A stretch of 64,000 nt of DNA from Parvibaculaceae bacterium. GTDB taxonomy: Bacteria; Pseudomonadota; Alphaproteobacteria; Parvibaculales; Parvibaculaceae. Below are positions 54,106-63,632 of the stretch, piece by piece. Made by a program: the position numbers and the translations under genes. Under the pieces are notes generated by a model. The model did no database searches, was not told the origin of the DNA, and was given only the letters and a program-made list of their open reading frames with translations. The first letter of the stretch is position 1. Every line of letters starts with the position of its first letter. The stretch is from contig JAHBYJ010000001.1 in assembly GCA_019636015.1 (NCBI GenBank), positions 2,170,066-2,234,065 on the forward strand, given 5' to 3'.

Positions 54106-56835
54106 CTACGCCGCTCCCTTCAGCCGCTTCAGCGCGTCGGCGAACTTGGCCATCGCGACTTCCGCTTCGGCTTTCCGCTCGCGCTGTTCTTCGACCACAT
54201 GCTCGGGCGCTCCGGCAATGAACTTCGCGTTGCCGAGTTTGGCGTCGATCTTCTTGATCTCTTCGGCGAGCTTGCCGATTTCCTTGCCGAGACGCGCGGT
54301 CTCTGCCTTGAGGTCGATGACGTCGGCAAGCGGCAGGATCAGCGTTGCCTCATCGAGCACGAGCTGCACCGAGCCATGCGGCACATCCGACGCGATTTCG
54401 ACGCTTGAAAGGCGCGCGAGACGGTCGATCAGGCTGCGATGCCGCTCAAGCCGGGCAAGACTTTCGGCACTCGCATCCTTGATGAGAAGCGCAATCTTCG
54501 CGCCCGCCGGCACGTTCATCTCGGCACGAACCGAGCGCACATCGGAAATGAATCGGATCACCCAATCCATTTCCGCATCCGCAGCCGTGTCGCCAAGCCC
54601 GGTATGGATGGGCCATGCGGCAGTGACGAGCAGGCTCTCGCGCTTCGGGCCCTTCTCGCCCGTGCGCTGCCAGAGTTCTTCCGTCACGAAAGGCATGAAG
54701 GGATGAAGCATCAGCAGGATCTGGTCGAGCGCCCAGGCCGCCGTCGCCCGCGTTTCGGCCTTGGCCGCCTCGTCCTCGCCCATCAGCAGCGGCTTGATGA
54801 ATTCGAGATACCAGTCGCAAAAGACGTTCCACACGAAACGATAGGCCGCATTCGCCGCATCGTTGAATCGATAAGCTTCAAGCGCCAGCGTGATTTCCGA
54901 CGCCGTACGCGCCGCCTCGCCCGCGATCCATTTGTTCACCGTCTGCTGGACGCTGGCCGGATCGAAGCCTTCCACCCGCGCGCATTCGTTCATCTCGCAG
55001 AAGCGCGCCGCATTCCAGAGCTTGGTGCCGAAATTGCGGTAGCCTTCGACGCGGCTCGTCGCGAGCTTGATATCGCGGCCCTGCGCCGCCATCGCCGCTA
55101 GCGTGAAGCGCAGCGCATCGGCGCCGTATTCGTCGATCAGCTTCAGCGGGTCGATGACGTTGCCCTTCGTCTTCGACATCTTCTGGCCCTTCTCGTCGCG
55201 GACCAGCGCATGGATATAGACGGTGTGGAACGGCACTTCCTGCATGAAGTGCAGCCCCATCATCATCATGCGGGCAACCCAGAAGAAAATGATGTCGAAG
55301 CCGGTGACGAGCACATCGGTCTTGTAATAACGCTTCAGTTCCGGCGTCTCGTCCGGCCAGCCCAATGTCGAGAACGGCCAGAGGCCCGACGAGAACCACG
55401 TATCGAGGACGTCTTCGTCGCGCGTCAGATCGACCTTTTTGCCGTAATGCTTTTCCGCATCGGCCGCCGCTTCCTCGTCGCTATAGGCGACGAAGACATG
55501 ACCGTCCGGCCCGTACCACGCCGGGATGCGATGTCCCCACCAGAGCTGGCGCGAAATGCACCAAGGCTGGATGTTGCGCATCCATTCGAAATAGGTCTTT
55601 TCCCAGTTCTTCGGCACGAAGACGGTTTCACCTCGCTCCACCGCATCGATAGCGGGTTTCGCAAGCGTCGCCGCATCCACATACCACTGGTCGGTGAGAT
55701 AAGGCTCGATCACCACCATCTTCGACTTCTCGTCATGCGGCACCATGACGATCTTGTCCTCGATCCGGTCGAGCAGGCCGAGCGCCTCTATATCCTCGAC
55801 AACCTTCTTGCGCGCCTTGAAGCGGTCGAGCCCGCGATAAGGCTCCGGCACCTCGTCGTTTAGCTTGCCGTCGGGATTGAGAATATTGATCTGCTCGAGT
55901 CTCTGCCGCTTGCCGACCTCGAAATCGTTGAAGTCATGCGCGGGCGTGATCTTCACAGCGCCGGAGCCCTGCGTCGGGTCGGCATGTTCGTCGCCGACAA
56001 TCGGAATGCGGCGGCCGACCAGCGGCAACACCACATGCTTGCCGATCAGGCTCTTGTAGCGTTCATCCTCCGGATTCACGGCAACGCCGGTATCGCCGAG
56101 CATCGTCTCGGGCCGCGTCGTCGCCACGACGATATAATCGCGCGTCTCGGTCCCGGTCTGGTTGCCTTCCTCGTCGAAGAGCGGCCACTCATAGGTGACG
56201 CCATCGGCGAGCGGATAGCGGAAATGCCAGAAGTGCCCCTTCACCTCGATGTTTTCCACTTCGAGGTCGGACACGGCCGTCTGCAGTTCCGGGTGCCAGT
56301 TCACCAGCCGCTTGTCGCGATAGATGAGGCCCTGCCGGTAAAGCTCCACGAAGACCTTGAGCACCGCCTTGGAGAGCCCGTCATCAAGCGTGAAGCGTTC
56401 GCGGCTCCAGTCGCAGGAGGCGCCGAGGCGGCGAAGCTGCCCGATGATCGTGCCGCCCGACTCGCCCTTCCATTTCCAGACGCGGTCGATAAAGGCGTCA
56501 CGCCCCATGTCGCGGCGGCGGATATTGCCCTCCGCCTCAAGCTGCCGCTCCACGATCATCTGGGTCGCAATGCCGGCATGGTCGAGCCCCGGCTGCCACA
56601 GCACATCCTTGCCGCGCATCCGCTCGAAACGGATCAGAACGTCCTGCAGCGTATTGTTGAGCGCATGGCCCATATGCAGGCTGCCGGTCACATTGGGCGG
56701 CGGAATGACGATGCAATAAGGCTGCGCCCCCGCCTCTACCCGCCCGCCGGCTCCGGCCCGGAAAGCGCCGCTTTCCTCCCAGAGATCGTAGAGCCGGGAT
56801 TCGGCGTCCTGCGGGTTGAAGTTCTTGTCGAGCAT
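54106..56835 (-). CDS. valS: Valyl-tRNA synthetase
   Basis: A 909-residue class I synthetase. HIGH box [22 protein letters not shown] box [16 protein letters not shown], an editing (CP1) domain between (DETRP-like [14 protein letters not shown]) and a C-terminal coiled-coil arm ([20 protein letters not shown]). It charges tRNA-Val and edits Thr. Start ATG 56835. Its upstream neighbour popZ ends in a terminator that separates the two. Confidence 0.96.
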   Translation of the reverse strand: MLDKNFNPQDAESRLYDLWEESGAFRAGAGGRVEAGAQPYCIVIPPPNVTGSLHMGHALNNTLQDVLIRFERMRGKDVLWQPGLDHAGIATQMIVERQLEAEGNIRRRDMGRDAFIDRVWKWKGESGGTIIGQLRRLGASCDWSRERFTLDDGLSKAVLKVFVELYRQGLIYRDKRLVNWHPELQTAVSDLEVENIEVKGHFWHFRYPLADGVTYEWPLFDEEGNQTGTETRDYIVVATTRPETMLGDTGVAVNPEDERYKSLIGKHVVLPLVGRRIPIVGDEHADPTQGSGAVKITPAHDFNDFEVGKRQRLEQINILNPDGKLNDEVPEPYRGLDRFKARKKVVEDIEALGLLDRIEDKIVMVPHDEKSKMVVIEPYLTDQWYVDAATLAKPAIDAVERGETVFVPKNWEKTYFEWMRNIQPWCISRQLWWGHRIPAWYGPDGHVFVAYSDEEAAADAEKHYGKKVDLTRDEDVLDTWFSSGLWPFSTLGWPDETPELKRYYKTDVLVTGFDIIFFWVARMMMMGLHFMQEVPFHTVYIHALVRDEKGQKMSKTKGNVIDPLKLIDEYGADALRFTLAAMAAQGRDIKLATSRVEGYRNFGTKLWNAARFCEMNECARVEGFDPASVQQTVNKWIAGEAARTASEITLALEAYRFNDAANAAYRFVWNVFCDWYLEFIKPLLMGEDEAAKAETRATAAWALDQILLMLHPFMPFVTEELWQRTGEKGPKRESLLVTAAWPIHTGLGDTAADAEMDWVIRFISDVRSVRAEMNVPAGAKIALLIKDASAESLARLERHRSLIDRLARLSSVEIASDVPHGSVQLVLDEATLILPLADVIDLKAETARLGKEIGKLAEEIKKIDAKLGNAKFIAGAPEHVVEEQRERKAEAEVAMAKFADALKRLKGAA

Positions 56836-56864
56836 GGGAGGTCACATCCGTCGGAAAAAGGCGC

Positions 56865-56904
56865 AAAAAAAGGCGGCGCGGGCCTGTGTTACACAGGCAG
56901 CGCC
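56865..56904 (-). terminator. Terminator of the PopZ gene
   Basis: On the minus strand an outer stem (GGCGC at 56904-56900 with GCGCC at 56879-56875) holds an inner stem (GCCTGTG with CACAGGC, 56898-56882), followed by GCC and seven T residues (complement of AAAAAAA at 56865-56871). Confidence 0.85.
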
Positions 56905-56962
56905 ACCCTATCAAGCATCTGGAAGGAAAGGCGATCCGGCGGATCGCCCGATAGCGGCAGCG

Positions 56963-57643
56963 TCAGCCCTTGCGCCGCGATACCCGTTCGATTTCTTCGG
57001 CCACAAGCCGTTCGACCACCGAGGGCAGGTTCTCGTCCAGCCAATCCTTGAGCATCGGTTTCAGGAGGTCGCTCACGATCTCCTCGATCGTGCGGCCGCC
57101 GCTGCCCGAGGCGAGCGAACTTGCCAGCACACCGAACGCGGCGGACGCCGCCGCCTCTGCATCGCGGGAAAGAAGGCCGGGCTGGGGATTGGTGCTCATG
57201 ACAGGCTCCTCGATCGCGGATTCGGCAGCCGCAATCGGCTCCGGCGCGGGTGCAGGCGTGGCGGCGTAGACGGGCTCCGGCGCCGGCTCATAGGCAGGTT
57301 CCGGCTGAGGTTCGGGTTCGGGCTCCGGTTCGAACTCGGCGAACTGGACGTCGTCGAGAAGCTCGGCAACTTCCTGCGGCACCGGCGCGGGTTCGGGTTC
57401 GGAAATCGGCTCCGGTTCGGCGACGGGCGCCGGCTCCTCGAAGGCTACTTCCTCGGGAAGCGCCTCGGTAAGCTCCAGAATGTCGTCTTCTTCCGGCTCG
57501 GGCTCGGGTTCCGGCTGAGGCTGGGGCGCAGCCGAAGCGGCGGCCTCGTTTTCCTCCGGCCCGCTATCCTCGGAAATGATCCGCCGGATGGAGGCGAGAA
57601 TTTCCTCCATCGTCGGTTCCTGTGCCTGGCCCTGGTTGCTCAT
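56963..57643 (-). CDS. popZ: PopZ-like polar organising protein (DUF2497)
   Basis: A 226-residue protein. Residues 9-26 (EPTMEEILASIRRIISED) form the conserved N-terminal helix; residues about 30-145 are a Pro/Glu-rich disordered linker built from EPEPEP and PAPEP units; the C terminus (IEEIVSDLLKPMLKDWLDEN, then LVAEEIERVSRRK) is the oligomerisation part. PopZ organises the cell pole and anchors the chromosome origin in alphaproteobacteria. The linker is long and charged, as in Caulobacter PopZ. Start ATG 57643. Ends in its own terminator. Confidence 0.88.
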   Translation of the reverse strand: MSNQGQAQEPTMEEILASIRRIISEDSGPEENEAAASAAPQPQPEPEPEPEEDDILELTEALPEEVAFEEPAPVAEPEPISEPEPAPVPQEVAELLDDVQFAEFEPEPEPEPQPEPAYEPAPEPVYAATPAPAPEPIAAAESAIEEPVMSTNPQPGLLSRDAEAAASAAFGVLASSLASGSGGRTIEEIVSDLLKPMLKDWLDENLPSVVERLVAEEIERVSRRKG

Positions 57644-57762
57644 GCCTCGTCCCGCTCGCTTCGTTTCCGGATCGATCCGGATTCCATCAATAACAAGAGA
57701 ACCTTAGGAGAAGTTGAACGAATTTGCCAACTTCCCCTTAACATCTCCTGAAAGCGAAAGAA

Positions 57763-59172
57763 CTATTCGTCGCCCGCGGTGCCGAAGCCGATCCACTTGT
57801 CCCTGACTTCGCCGTAATTTTCCTGCGGATCGTAATAGTCGACCGGCAGATCGAGCGCCCGGGCGGTAAGCTGGCCCATGGCTGCGAGGAGCCCATATTC
57901 GGCAACGGCAAGATCGCGCTCGGCGCCCACCAGCGCCACCCGGGCGTTAAGATATTCCTGCTCGGCATTGAGCACGTCGAGCGTGGTACGCGCGCCCACT
58001 TCCGATTCCTGCCGGACGCCCTCAAGTGCGATTTCACTCGCCCGCACCTGCTCCTTTGTCGACTGGATGCTGGCGCGTGAGGCGCGCAGCACCTCCCAGG
58101 CGTTGCGCACGGCTTCATCCACCTCGCGGTGGGCTGCCGCTACCTGCATGCGGCTCTCATTGTTGCGTTCCTTGGCCTCGCGAACCCGGGAATATTCAAT
58201 ACCGCTCTGGTAGATCGGAATGGTCAGCACGCCCAGGATTGCGCTTTCCTCAACATCGCGGATCGTCGAGGACGGGTCGCGGCCGTAGCGGTACTGCGCC
58301 TGCACGTCGAAGGTCGGCAGCAGGGCGCCCTTCGCGACATTGATGGCGCTGCGGCTTGCTTCTTCCGCATGGCGCGCCGCGCGGAGGGACGGATTGGCCG
58401 CCTCGGCCGCCTGCCGCGCCTGTTCCTCGCTCTGGGGAAGGCCCGCGACATTCGCAGGCCGCTCCAGCGTGCCGGGCGCTTGACCGACGATGCGCTCGTA
58501 GAAGGACCGGCTCGCCGCAAGCTGTGCTTCGGCCAGGGTCAGGTTGGACCGCGACTGGGACAGGCGCGCCTCCGCCTGGGCCGTATCTGTGCGCGTCAGT
58601 TCGCCGACGCGGAAACGGTCGCTGGTCGCCTCGAGCTGACGGCTCAACACCTGTACGTTGTTCTGGTTGAGCTCGACGACGCTCTGGTCGCGGATCACAT
58701 CCATATAGGCGCGCACAGCGTTGAGCAGTGTCGTCTGCTCGACGCTTTCGAGCGTCGCGCGGCCCGCCCGAACCGCGGCTTCCGCCTGATCGGTGGCATT
58801 GACCGTCCGCCCGCCTGCAAACAGGTTCTGGCTCAGCGTCACGCTGCCGCTCAGCGGCCGAAGACTGTCCCGGGTCTGGATGCCGCCATTGAGCTCGGTC
58901 CGGGTTTCGGTGGCGCCGTAGCTGCCCTGCGCCTGCAGGTTCGGACGCCAGCCGGACAGCGCCTGCGGCACCTGCTCGTCGGTTGCGCGAAGCTGGGCGC
59001 GCTGGCCATGCAGCACGGGGTTCGTCTGATAGGCGGCGGCGAGCGCGTCGGTCAGCGTGTCGGACACTGCAGGCCCCGCCCCGGCCAGGGCCGTCAGCGC
59101 GGTGGTGCCAAGGGCCAGAGCAAGAATGCGGAATCTTACGGGAGTCAGGGACGTGAACTGGGGTCGCTTCAT
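57763..59172 (-). CDS. TolC-family outer membrane efflux/secretion protein
   Basis: A 469-residue trimeric outer-membrane channel protein. Signal peptide (LALGTTALTALAGAGPAVS); the mature part has two symmetric helical-hairpin repeats (DALAAAYQTNPVLHGQRAQL and AEQEYLNARVALVGAERDL) with beta parts between. Works with type I exporters or RND pumps in export of toxins, drugs or polysaccharide. The start is ATG 59172 with GGAGAAG eight bases earlier; an ORF extension upstream is not supported. The gene at 59322 on the same strand lies 149 bases upstream. Confidence 0.92.
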   Translation of the reverse strand: MKRPQFTSLTPVRFRILALALGTTALTALAGAGPAVSDTLTDALAAAYQTNPVLHGQRAQLRATDEQVPQALSGWRPNLQAQGSYGATETRTELNGGIQTRDSLRPLSGSVTLSQNLFAGGRTVNATDQAEAAVRAGRATLESVEQTTLLNAVRAYMDVIRDQSVVELNQNNVQVLSRQLEATSDRFRVGELTRTDTAQAEARLSQSRSNLTLAEAQLAASRSFYERIVGQAPGTLERPANVAGLPQSEEQARQAAEAANPSLRAARHAEEASRSAINVAKGALLPTFDVQAQYRYGRDPSSTIRDVEESAILGVLTIPIYQSGIEYSRVREAKERNNESRMQVAAAHREVDEAVRNAWEVLRASRASIQSTKEQVRASEIALEGVRQESEVGARTTLDVLNAEQEYLNARVALVGAERDLAVAEYGLLAAMGQLTARALDLPVDYYDPQENYGEVRDKWIGFGTAGDE

Positions 59173-59321
59173 TTTCGTTACTTCTCCGCTTACGGCGGCT
59201 TCGTCCCTCAACGCTTCCGCGGGTTGGATCTTACGTTCGGCAGGCTAAATGTAGGTGACGCGAAATGCTATTCCCATATGGCACAGTATTTTTGGGGAAT
59301 AGGTGCAATCTGCCAGCAATC

Positions 59322-59984
59322 TCAGAAAACAAAGCTTTCCACTGGCTCGAACCCGGGCAGGAAGCGGATATTTGCGTCGAAAGCATCGCGCCCGCCGAAA
59401 CCGCCCCCGGCCTTCAGATAGAGCCGTGCCCGGCCGGAGACCCCATCGCCCACGACGGTGACCAGCCGGCCATTTTCCCGGAGCTGCTTCTGAAGCGCCT
59501 CCGGCACCGCACTCACCATGCCGTTGATGAAGATCACGTCATAGGGCGCCTGCTTGGCATGGCCGCCTGAGAGCGGACCCGCGACCACCACCGCATTGTC
59601 GACGCCGAGGTCGCTCAGCGTCGCTCCCGCCTGCGCGGCCAGGTTTTCGTCGCTCTCGAGCGCCACCACCGTTCCGGCAAGACGGGACAGAACCGCCGTC
59701 GAATAGCCCGTGCCGCAGCCGATATCGAGCACGAGATCGTCCGCCGTGATGGCGGCAAGCTGGGCGAGCTTCGCGAAGACCCGGGGTTCCATCAGGAAGC
59801 GGGCCGGCGGCCCGTCCGATATGCGGATGTCCTCATCCATATAGGCGAGCCCCTGCCGCGAAACCGGCACGAAGCGCTCGCGCGGGACCGCCGACATGGC
59901 CGCGATCACCCTGTCGTCGGTCACGGCATTTACGCGGACCTGGCTCTCGACCATGTTGAGACGGGCGGCGGCGAAATCGGTCAT
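59322..59984 (-). CDS. Protein-L-isoaspartate O-methyltransferase family protein (second copy)
   Basis: A 220-residue PCMT-like enzyme. RLNMVESQVRVNAVTDDRVI, then VPRERFVPVSRQGLAYMDED, VLDIGCGTGYSTAVLS and APYDVIFINGMVSAVPEAL match the family, though the PCMT motif GDGxxGW is altered. Alphaproteobacteria often carry one such gene beside tolC. It might repair isoaspartyl sites or methylate another target. Start ATG 59984, preceded by the cluster TCAGGACCG. Confidence 0.82.
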   Translation of the reverse strand: MTDFAAARLNMVESQVRVNAVTDDRVIAAMSAVPRERFVPVSRQGLAYMDEDIRISDGPPARFLMEPRVFAKLAQLAAITADDLVLDIGCGTGYSTAVLSRLAGTVVALESDENLAAQAGATLSDLGVDNAVVVAGPLSGGHAKQAPYDVIFINGMVSAVPEALQKQLRENGRLVTVVGDGVSGRARLYLKAGGGFGGRDAFDANIRFLPGFEPVESFVF

Positions 59985-60124
59985 GATCGGTCCTGATGAC
60001 TGTCCGGCGGTCCGGGACGGGGTGTTTTGCGGGCGTTTATAAAGCCAGCGGGCCCCAAACTCAATTCGCGCATCGCCGCAGGCCGCCCGGTTTACCGCGC
60101 GTTCAGGCGGATGCGCAATCATCG

Positions 60125-60153
60125 TTGTACCCGGGCTGGGGAATTGCTATACC
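60125..60153 (+). promoter_or_regulatory. Candidate promoter of tRNA-Cys
   Basis: TTGTAC at 60125-60130 and TATACC at 60148-60153 are 17 bases apart, about 57 bases before the tRNA. Confidence 0.5.
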
Positions 60154-60209
60154 CCGCCCGCCCTTCTTTCGGCCCGCCTCTTACCACAAGGCGCGGTATC
60201 TCGGGCGAA

Positions 60210-60283
60210 GGCCACGTGGCGGAGTGGTGACGCAGCGGACTGCAAATCCGTATACCCCGGTTCGATTCCGGGCGTGGCCTCCA
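60210..60283 (+). tRNA. tRNA-Cys (anticodon GCA)
   Basis: Acceptor GGCCACG pairs with CGTGGCC, D-arm TGGCGGAGTGGTGACGC, anticodon stem CGGA/TCCG around CTGCAAA giving anticodon GCA, T-arm CCGGTTCGATTCCGG, and encoded CCA at 60281-60283. Confidence 0.95.
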
Positions 60284-60313
60284 AATTTTCCTGAAAATCC
60301 AGCCCCAGAGCTG

Positions 60314-61639
60314 TCAGAGCTGAAACCCGTCCGCACGCGCGGGCGTCAGCACGACAGGGCGCGACCTCGGCATGAGAATCGGTTGCGCCACCCTGCCCCG
60401 GAATTCGATCGCCAGCACCATTCCCCACATCGCGCCCACGAGCAGGAAGAAGTGCCGCCAGGTCACGATGTCGATGATGATCGCCTCGGCGATATGCCCG
60501 GCGAACGCGGCAAAGACGACAATGAGGAGTCCCGTCTCAGGCTCGCGCCGGCCGATTGCCCGCCAGGCCCTGACAAGCGTCAGGAGCAGGAAACCCACAA
60601 ATGCAAAGCCCGACAGGAACCCGCCTGCGACCAGCACATGCAGATAGACATTGTGTGTGTCGAGCCCGTTGATGACGGCCCATTGGGAGGGGCCGATGCC
60701 AAGCGGTTTGTCGAACGTCATCTGCAACGCACGGGCCTGGCTTTCGAAACGGCCGAGCTCGGGATCGGTGTCATAGGCCTGTGTCAACGACGCGCGCTCT
60801 GCGAACAAGGCCGAGACCTTCGGATCCGCCAGCGCCACCATGATCACGACGATGCCGACAAGTGAGGCAAGCGCGCCGAATCCGATGAGCCGCATGGTCT
60901 GCTTCGCGGATTGCGATGTCGCAAGCGTGAGCACGAAAAAGAGAATGCCCGCGAGCGCAAGATTGCCCCATGCACCGCGTGAGAAGCTGAGCAGGATCGC
61001 CAGCACAAGCAGGCCGAACGGTGCCGCCATCCACATAGCGCGAAAAGAGCCCGCCTGACTGAGCTTCATCGCAAGGAAGAGAATCGGCGCGACGAGAAAA
61101 GGCCCGAACACATTGGGGTCGTTGAAGGTGCCGGTCGCGCGCCCGTATTGCGTGAAGATTTCAGCGCCTGGAAACAAACCGAAATAGCCGGCTATACCGG
61201 CAAGCGCCGCGAGCGTCGCCGCGGCGGTGTAGGCCCACATGACCTGCGTCATGCGGCGGACCGGATCGGCGTAAATCCACGACACGAAAAAGATGAAGGT
61301 GCCGACGAGATAGACCGTGACCATCAGGGACGGCCGAACACGCTCAGGATATACCGCATTGAAGCTGCCGATCACGAATCCGATGACGACGAGTCCCCAG
61401 AGCGCCGCAGGCGCACCGAGACCGCGCGGGAGCCGCAAGCCGAGGAGAAACATCAGCGCGACCGTTGCAGCCATCATCAAGTCGTAGGGCGTGGGATTAT
61501 CTTGTGTCGGATCGGACTTCACATAGAAGCTGGTCAGCAGCACCAGCATGACGAGAATTTCACCGGCATAGGTTGCGAGCCCGCGACGCGCCTTTTCATG
61601 CGGCGAGGGCCTTCCGCTGTCGATCCGCCACCCGTCCAT
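60314..61639 (-). CDS. O-antigen ligase / Wzy-like polymerase
   Basis: A 441-residue membrane protein with about 12 spans. The Wzy_C/RfaL-type region includes ATGTFNDPNVFGPFLVAPIL and PLGIGPSQWAVINGLDTHNV (the characteristic G-x-G-P and D-x-HN motifs) and a following loop. It joins or ligates glycan units outside the membrane. The last gene of a three-gene unit with the glycosyltransferase and Wza-like genes. Start ATG 61639, two bases after the preceding stop. Confidence 0.85.
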   Translation of the reverse strand: MDGWRIDSGRPSPHEKARRGLATYAGEILVMLVLLTSFYVKSDPTQDNPTPYDLMMAATVALMFLLGLRLPRGLGAPAALWGLVVIGFVIGSFNAVYPERVRPSLMVTVYLVGTFIFFVSWIYADPVRRMTQVMWAYTAAATLAALAGIAGYFGLFPGAEIFTQYGRATGTFNDPNVFGPFLVAPILFLAMKLSQAGSFRAMWMAAPFGLLVLAILLSFSRGAWGNLALAGILFFVLTLATSQSAKQTMRLIGFGALASLVGIVVIMVALADPKVSALFAERASLTQAYDTDPELGRFESQARALQMTFDKPLGIGPSQWAVINGLDTHNVYLHVLVAGGFLSGFAFVGFLLLTLVRAWRAIGRREPETGLLIVVFAAFAGHIAEAIIIDIVTWRHFFLLVGAMWGMVLAIEFRGRVAQPILMPRSRPVVLTPARADGFQL

Positions 61640-61641
61640 GG

Positions 61642-62841
61642 CTAGCGCCCTGCCTGGGTCAATTCCGCCTTGACGCTTGCGGCGGGCATAACCGGCCTGC
61701 GCGCCTCGTCGCGTTTCCGTTCCGCAAGGCTCTCATAGAAATCACCGACAGATTCCACCATTCGGTCGACCGTGAACAACTCGCCGATCCGCTGACGAAG
61801 GGACATCGCATCGGCCTGCATCGCCGCCGGGTCGGCAAGCGCCGCATTCATGGCACCTGCAAGCGCGGCGGCATCGGCCGGCGTCAGTAGGCGCAAAGCG
61901 GCGGGACCGAAGATTTCCGGTATGCCGCCGGCCCGCGTCGCGATGAGCGGCACCCCCGCCGCCGCCGCTTCGAGCACGACATAGGGAAAGGATTCATTCC
62001 AGGAGGGCATGACGATGGTCCGCGCAAGACGGAACGCTTCCCGCGCCGGCATGGCGCCAAGAAATTCGATCCGGACCTGCGAGGGCGCTTCGCGTGCCAT
62101 CTGCTCGAAGCGGGCGCGATCGGGTCCTGCTCCTGCAATGCGGATATGGACCGGCCGCCCCATCATCGACGCTGCCTCGATCAGCGTGGAGACGCCCTTG
62201 AGCATCCGCAACTCGCCGATGAACAGGAAATCGGCTGCAGACGCATAAGTCGCAACGGGCTCGAACTCCGGCTTCGATACGCCGTTATGAATGATCGCGG
62301 CCTCGCCTTTCGGCGTTCCAATCTTGGCGAGATAGGCGTCGCGGCTGAATGCGGACTCAAAAATGACGCCATCCGTGCGCGCGCGCATCAGTCGCTCTGC
62401 GCCGTGATAGAGCAGTCCCTCGAGGCTCGCACGGTCGTAATGCAGCGATCCGCCATGCGGCGTATAGACGCGAACGGTTCCGCGCGGCGCCGGCACGAGA
62501 CGGGCGATCAGCCCGCCCTTGGCGCCATGACCGTGAATGACGTCGGGCTTGAGCCGCGCGACGAGTCCCGCTGCCTCGCGAATATTGGCGAGATCGCCAA
62601 ACCCCGGCAAACGCGCCATGGCTGTCGTATGAAGGCCAAGCCCGCAATAATGCTCGAGTTCGGCGAGACGAGCGGCCGAAATGCCGTCCACCGGCGGCTC
62701 GGCGCAGATCACGCCTGCCGCAATACCGGCCTCCTGCTGGCCCATGACGAGATCGCGCACATGACGGAACAGGCCGCCCATCGGCAGGCGCATGATATGC
62801 AGTACGCGCCGCACGGCTACATCCCGTTGCGCCGCCGCCAT
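61642..62841 (-). CDS. GT4-family glycosyltransferase
   Basis: A 399-residue GT-B glycosyltransferase. N-terminal PMGGLFRHVRDLVMGQQEAG, then GELRMLKGVSTLIEAASMMG and PSWNESFPYVVLEAAAAGVP with the E-x7-E motif of retaining GT4 enzymes. It moves a nucleotide-sugar to a lipid-linked or polysaccharide acceptor. Start ATG 62841 shares one base with the Wza-like stop (TGATG). Confidence 0.9.
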   Translation of the reverse strand: MAAAQRDVAVRRVLHIMRLPMGGLFRHVRDLVMGQQEAGIAAGVICAEPPVDGISAARLAELEHYCGLGLHTTAMARLPGFGDLANIREAAGLVARLKPDVIHGHGAKGGLIARLVPAPRGTVRVYTPHGGSLHYDRASLEGLLYHGAERLMRARTDGVIFESAFSRDAYLAKIGTPKGEAAIIHNGVSKPEFEPVATYASAADFLFIGELRMLKGVSTLIEAASMMGRPVHIRIAGAGPDRARFEQMAREAPSQVRIEFLGAMPAREAFRLARTIVMPSWNESFPYVVLEAAAAGVPLIATRAGGIPEIFGPAALRLLTPADAAALAGAMNAALADPAAMQADAMSLRQRIGELFTVDRMVESVGDFYESLAERKRDEARRPVMPAASVKAELTQAGR

Positions 62842-63401
62842 CAGAAATACCGCTCCCGAACGAGAACCGTATCGCCCGGCATCACGACGGCGGTGCTGTC
62901 CACGCCAAGCTCAACGATCCGGTCTCCCTTGCTTCGGGTGATCGTCACGCGGTCGACATTTGCCCGGTAGGTGAACCCCCCGGCAATAGCCGCGGCGCTC
63001 TGCACCGTCATGCCGGCGACATAGGGATACTGGCCGGCATTCTTGACTTCGCCGAGGATGAAGAACGGCCGGAATTGCGTTACCTGGATGCTGACATTGG
63101 GATTGCGCAGCAGCTTCTCGCCAAGCTCGGCTTCAAGCGCGGCTGCAAACTCATCCGCCGTAAGACCCCGTGCGTGGATGGGCGGCAGCAGCGGCATTGA
63201 GACCGCACCGGTGCCGTCCACGGCATACTCGCCGCTGAGATCGGCCTGTCCGAACACTGTGATCCGCAATTTGTCGCCGCTATCCAGCAGGTAGCCGTCG
63301 CCCTCGCTCGGCGCCGGGCGTTCCGAGATCAGGCCCCGCTGCGCGCAGGACGCGGCAAGGATACCAGCCACGATCAAGATGAAGAGGGAACGGAGCTTCA
63401 T
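62841..63401 (-). CDS. Wza-like polysaccharide export lipoprotein
   Basis: A 186-residue lipoprotein (lipobox LAASC, Cys19) with a poly-export (Poly_export) domain at about 35-120 (DGYLLDSGDKLRITVFGQAD, then VSIQVTQFRPFFILGEVKN) and one SLBB domain at the C terminus (GTGQYPYV-like GQYPYVAGMTVQSAAAIAGG). It is much shorter than E. coli Wza but typical of the small GumB/ExoF-like form. It exports the polysaccharide across the outer membrane. Start ATG 63401. Divergent from the Wzz-like gene. Confidence 0.88.
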   Translation of the reverse strand: MKLRSLFILIVAGILAASCAQRGLISERPAPSEGDGYLLDSGDKLRITVFGQADLSGEYAVDGTGAVSMPLLPPIHARGLTADEFAAALEAELGEKLLRNPNVSIQVTQFRPFFILGEVKNAGQYPYVAGMTVQSAAAIAGGFTYRANVDRVTITRSKGDRIVELGVDSTAVVMPGDTVLVRERYF

Positions 63402-63632
63402 CGTCTCAATTCTCCGGACGAAAATACTTCGCTTCAAACTATGGCCAGAAGGGTTAATTTTCTGGCAATGCCCGATCCCCGGCACATCCGGAGAAACCGC
63501 GTTTCGCGCGGATTTCCGCGCCATATCATCTTCTCGCGCGACTCCGTTAAGCCTTCCGTTACTTAAAAGCCTTCTACTGACGTTCGAGTTGTAGCGGTCT
63601 CGCTCCCCTTGGGCGACGCCGGGGCGGATGGC

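Noticed and set aside
60210..60313. Integration site at tRNA-Cys before the polysaccharide genes
   Set aside because: No integrase, no tRNA repeat, and the polysaccharide genes have the same composition as the flanks.
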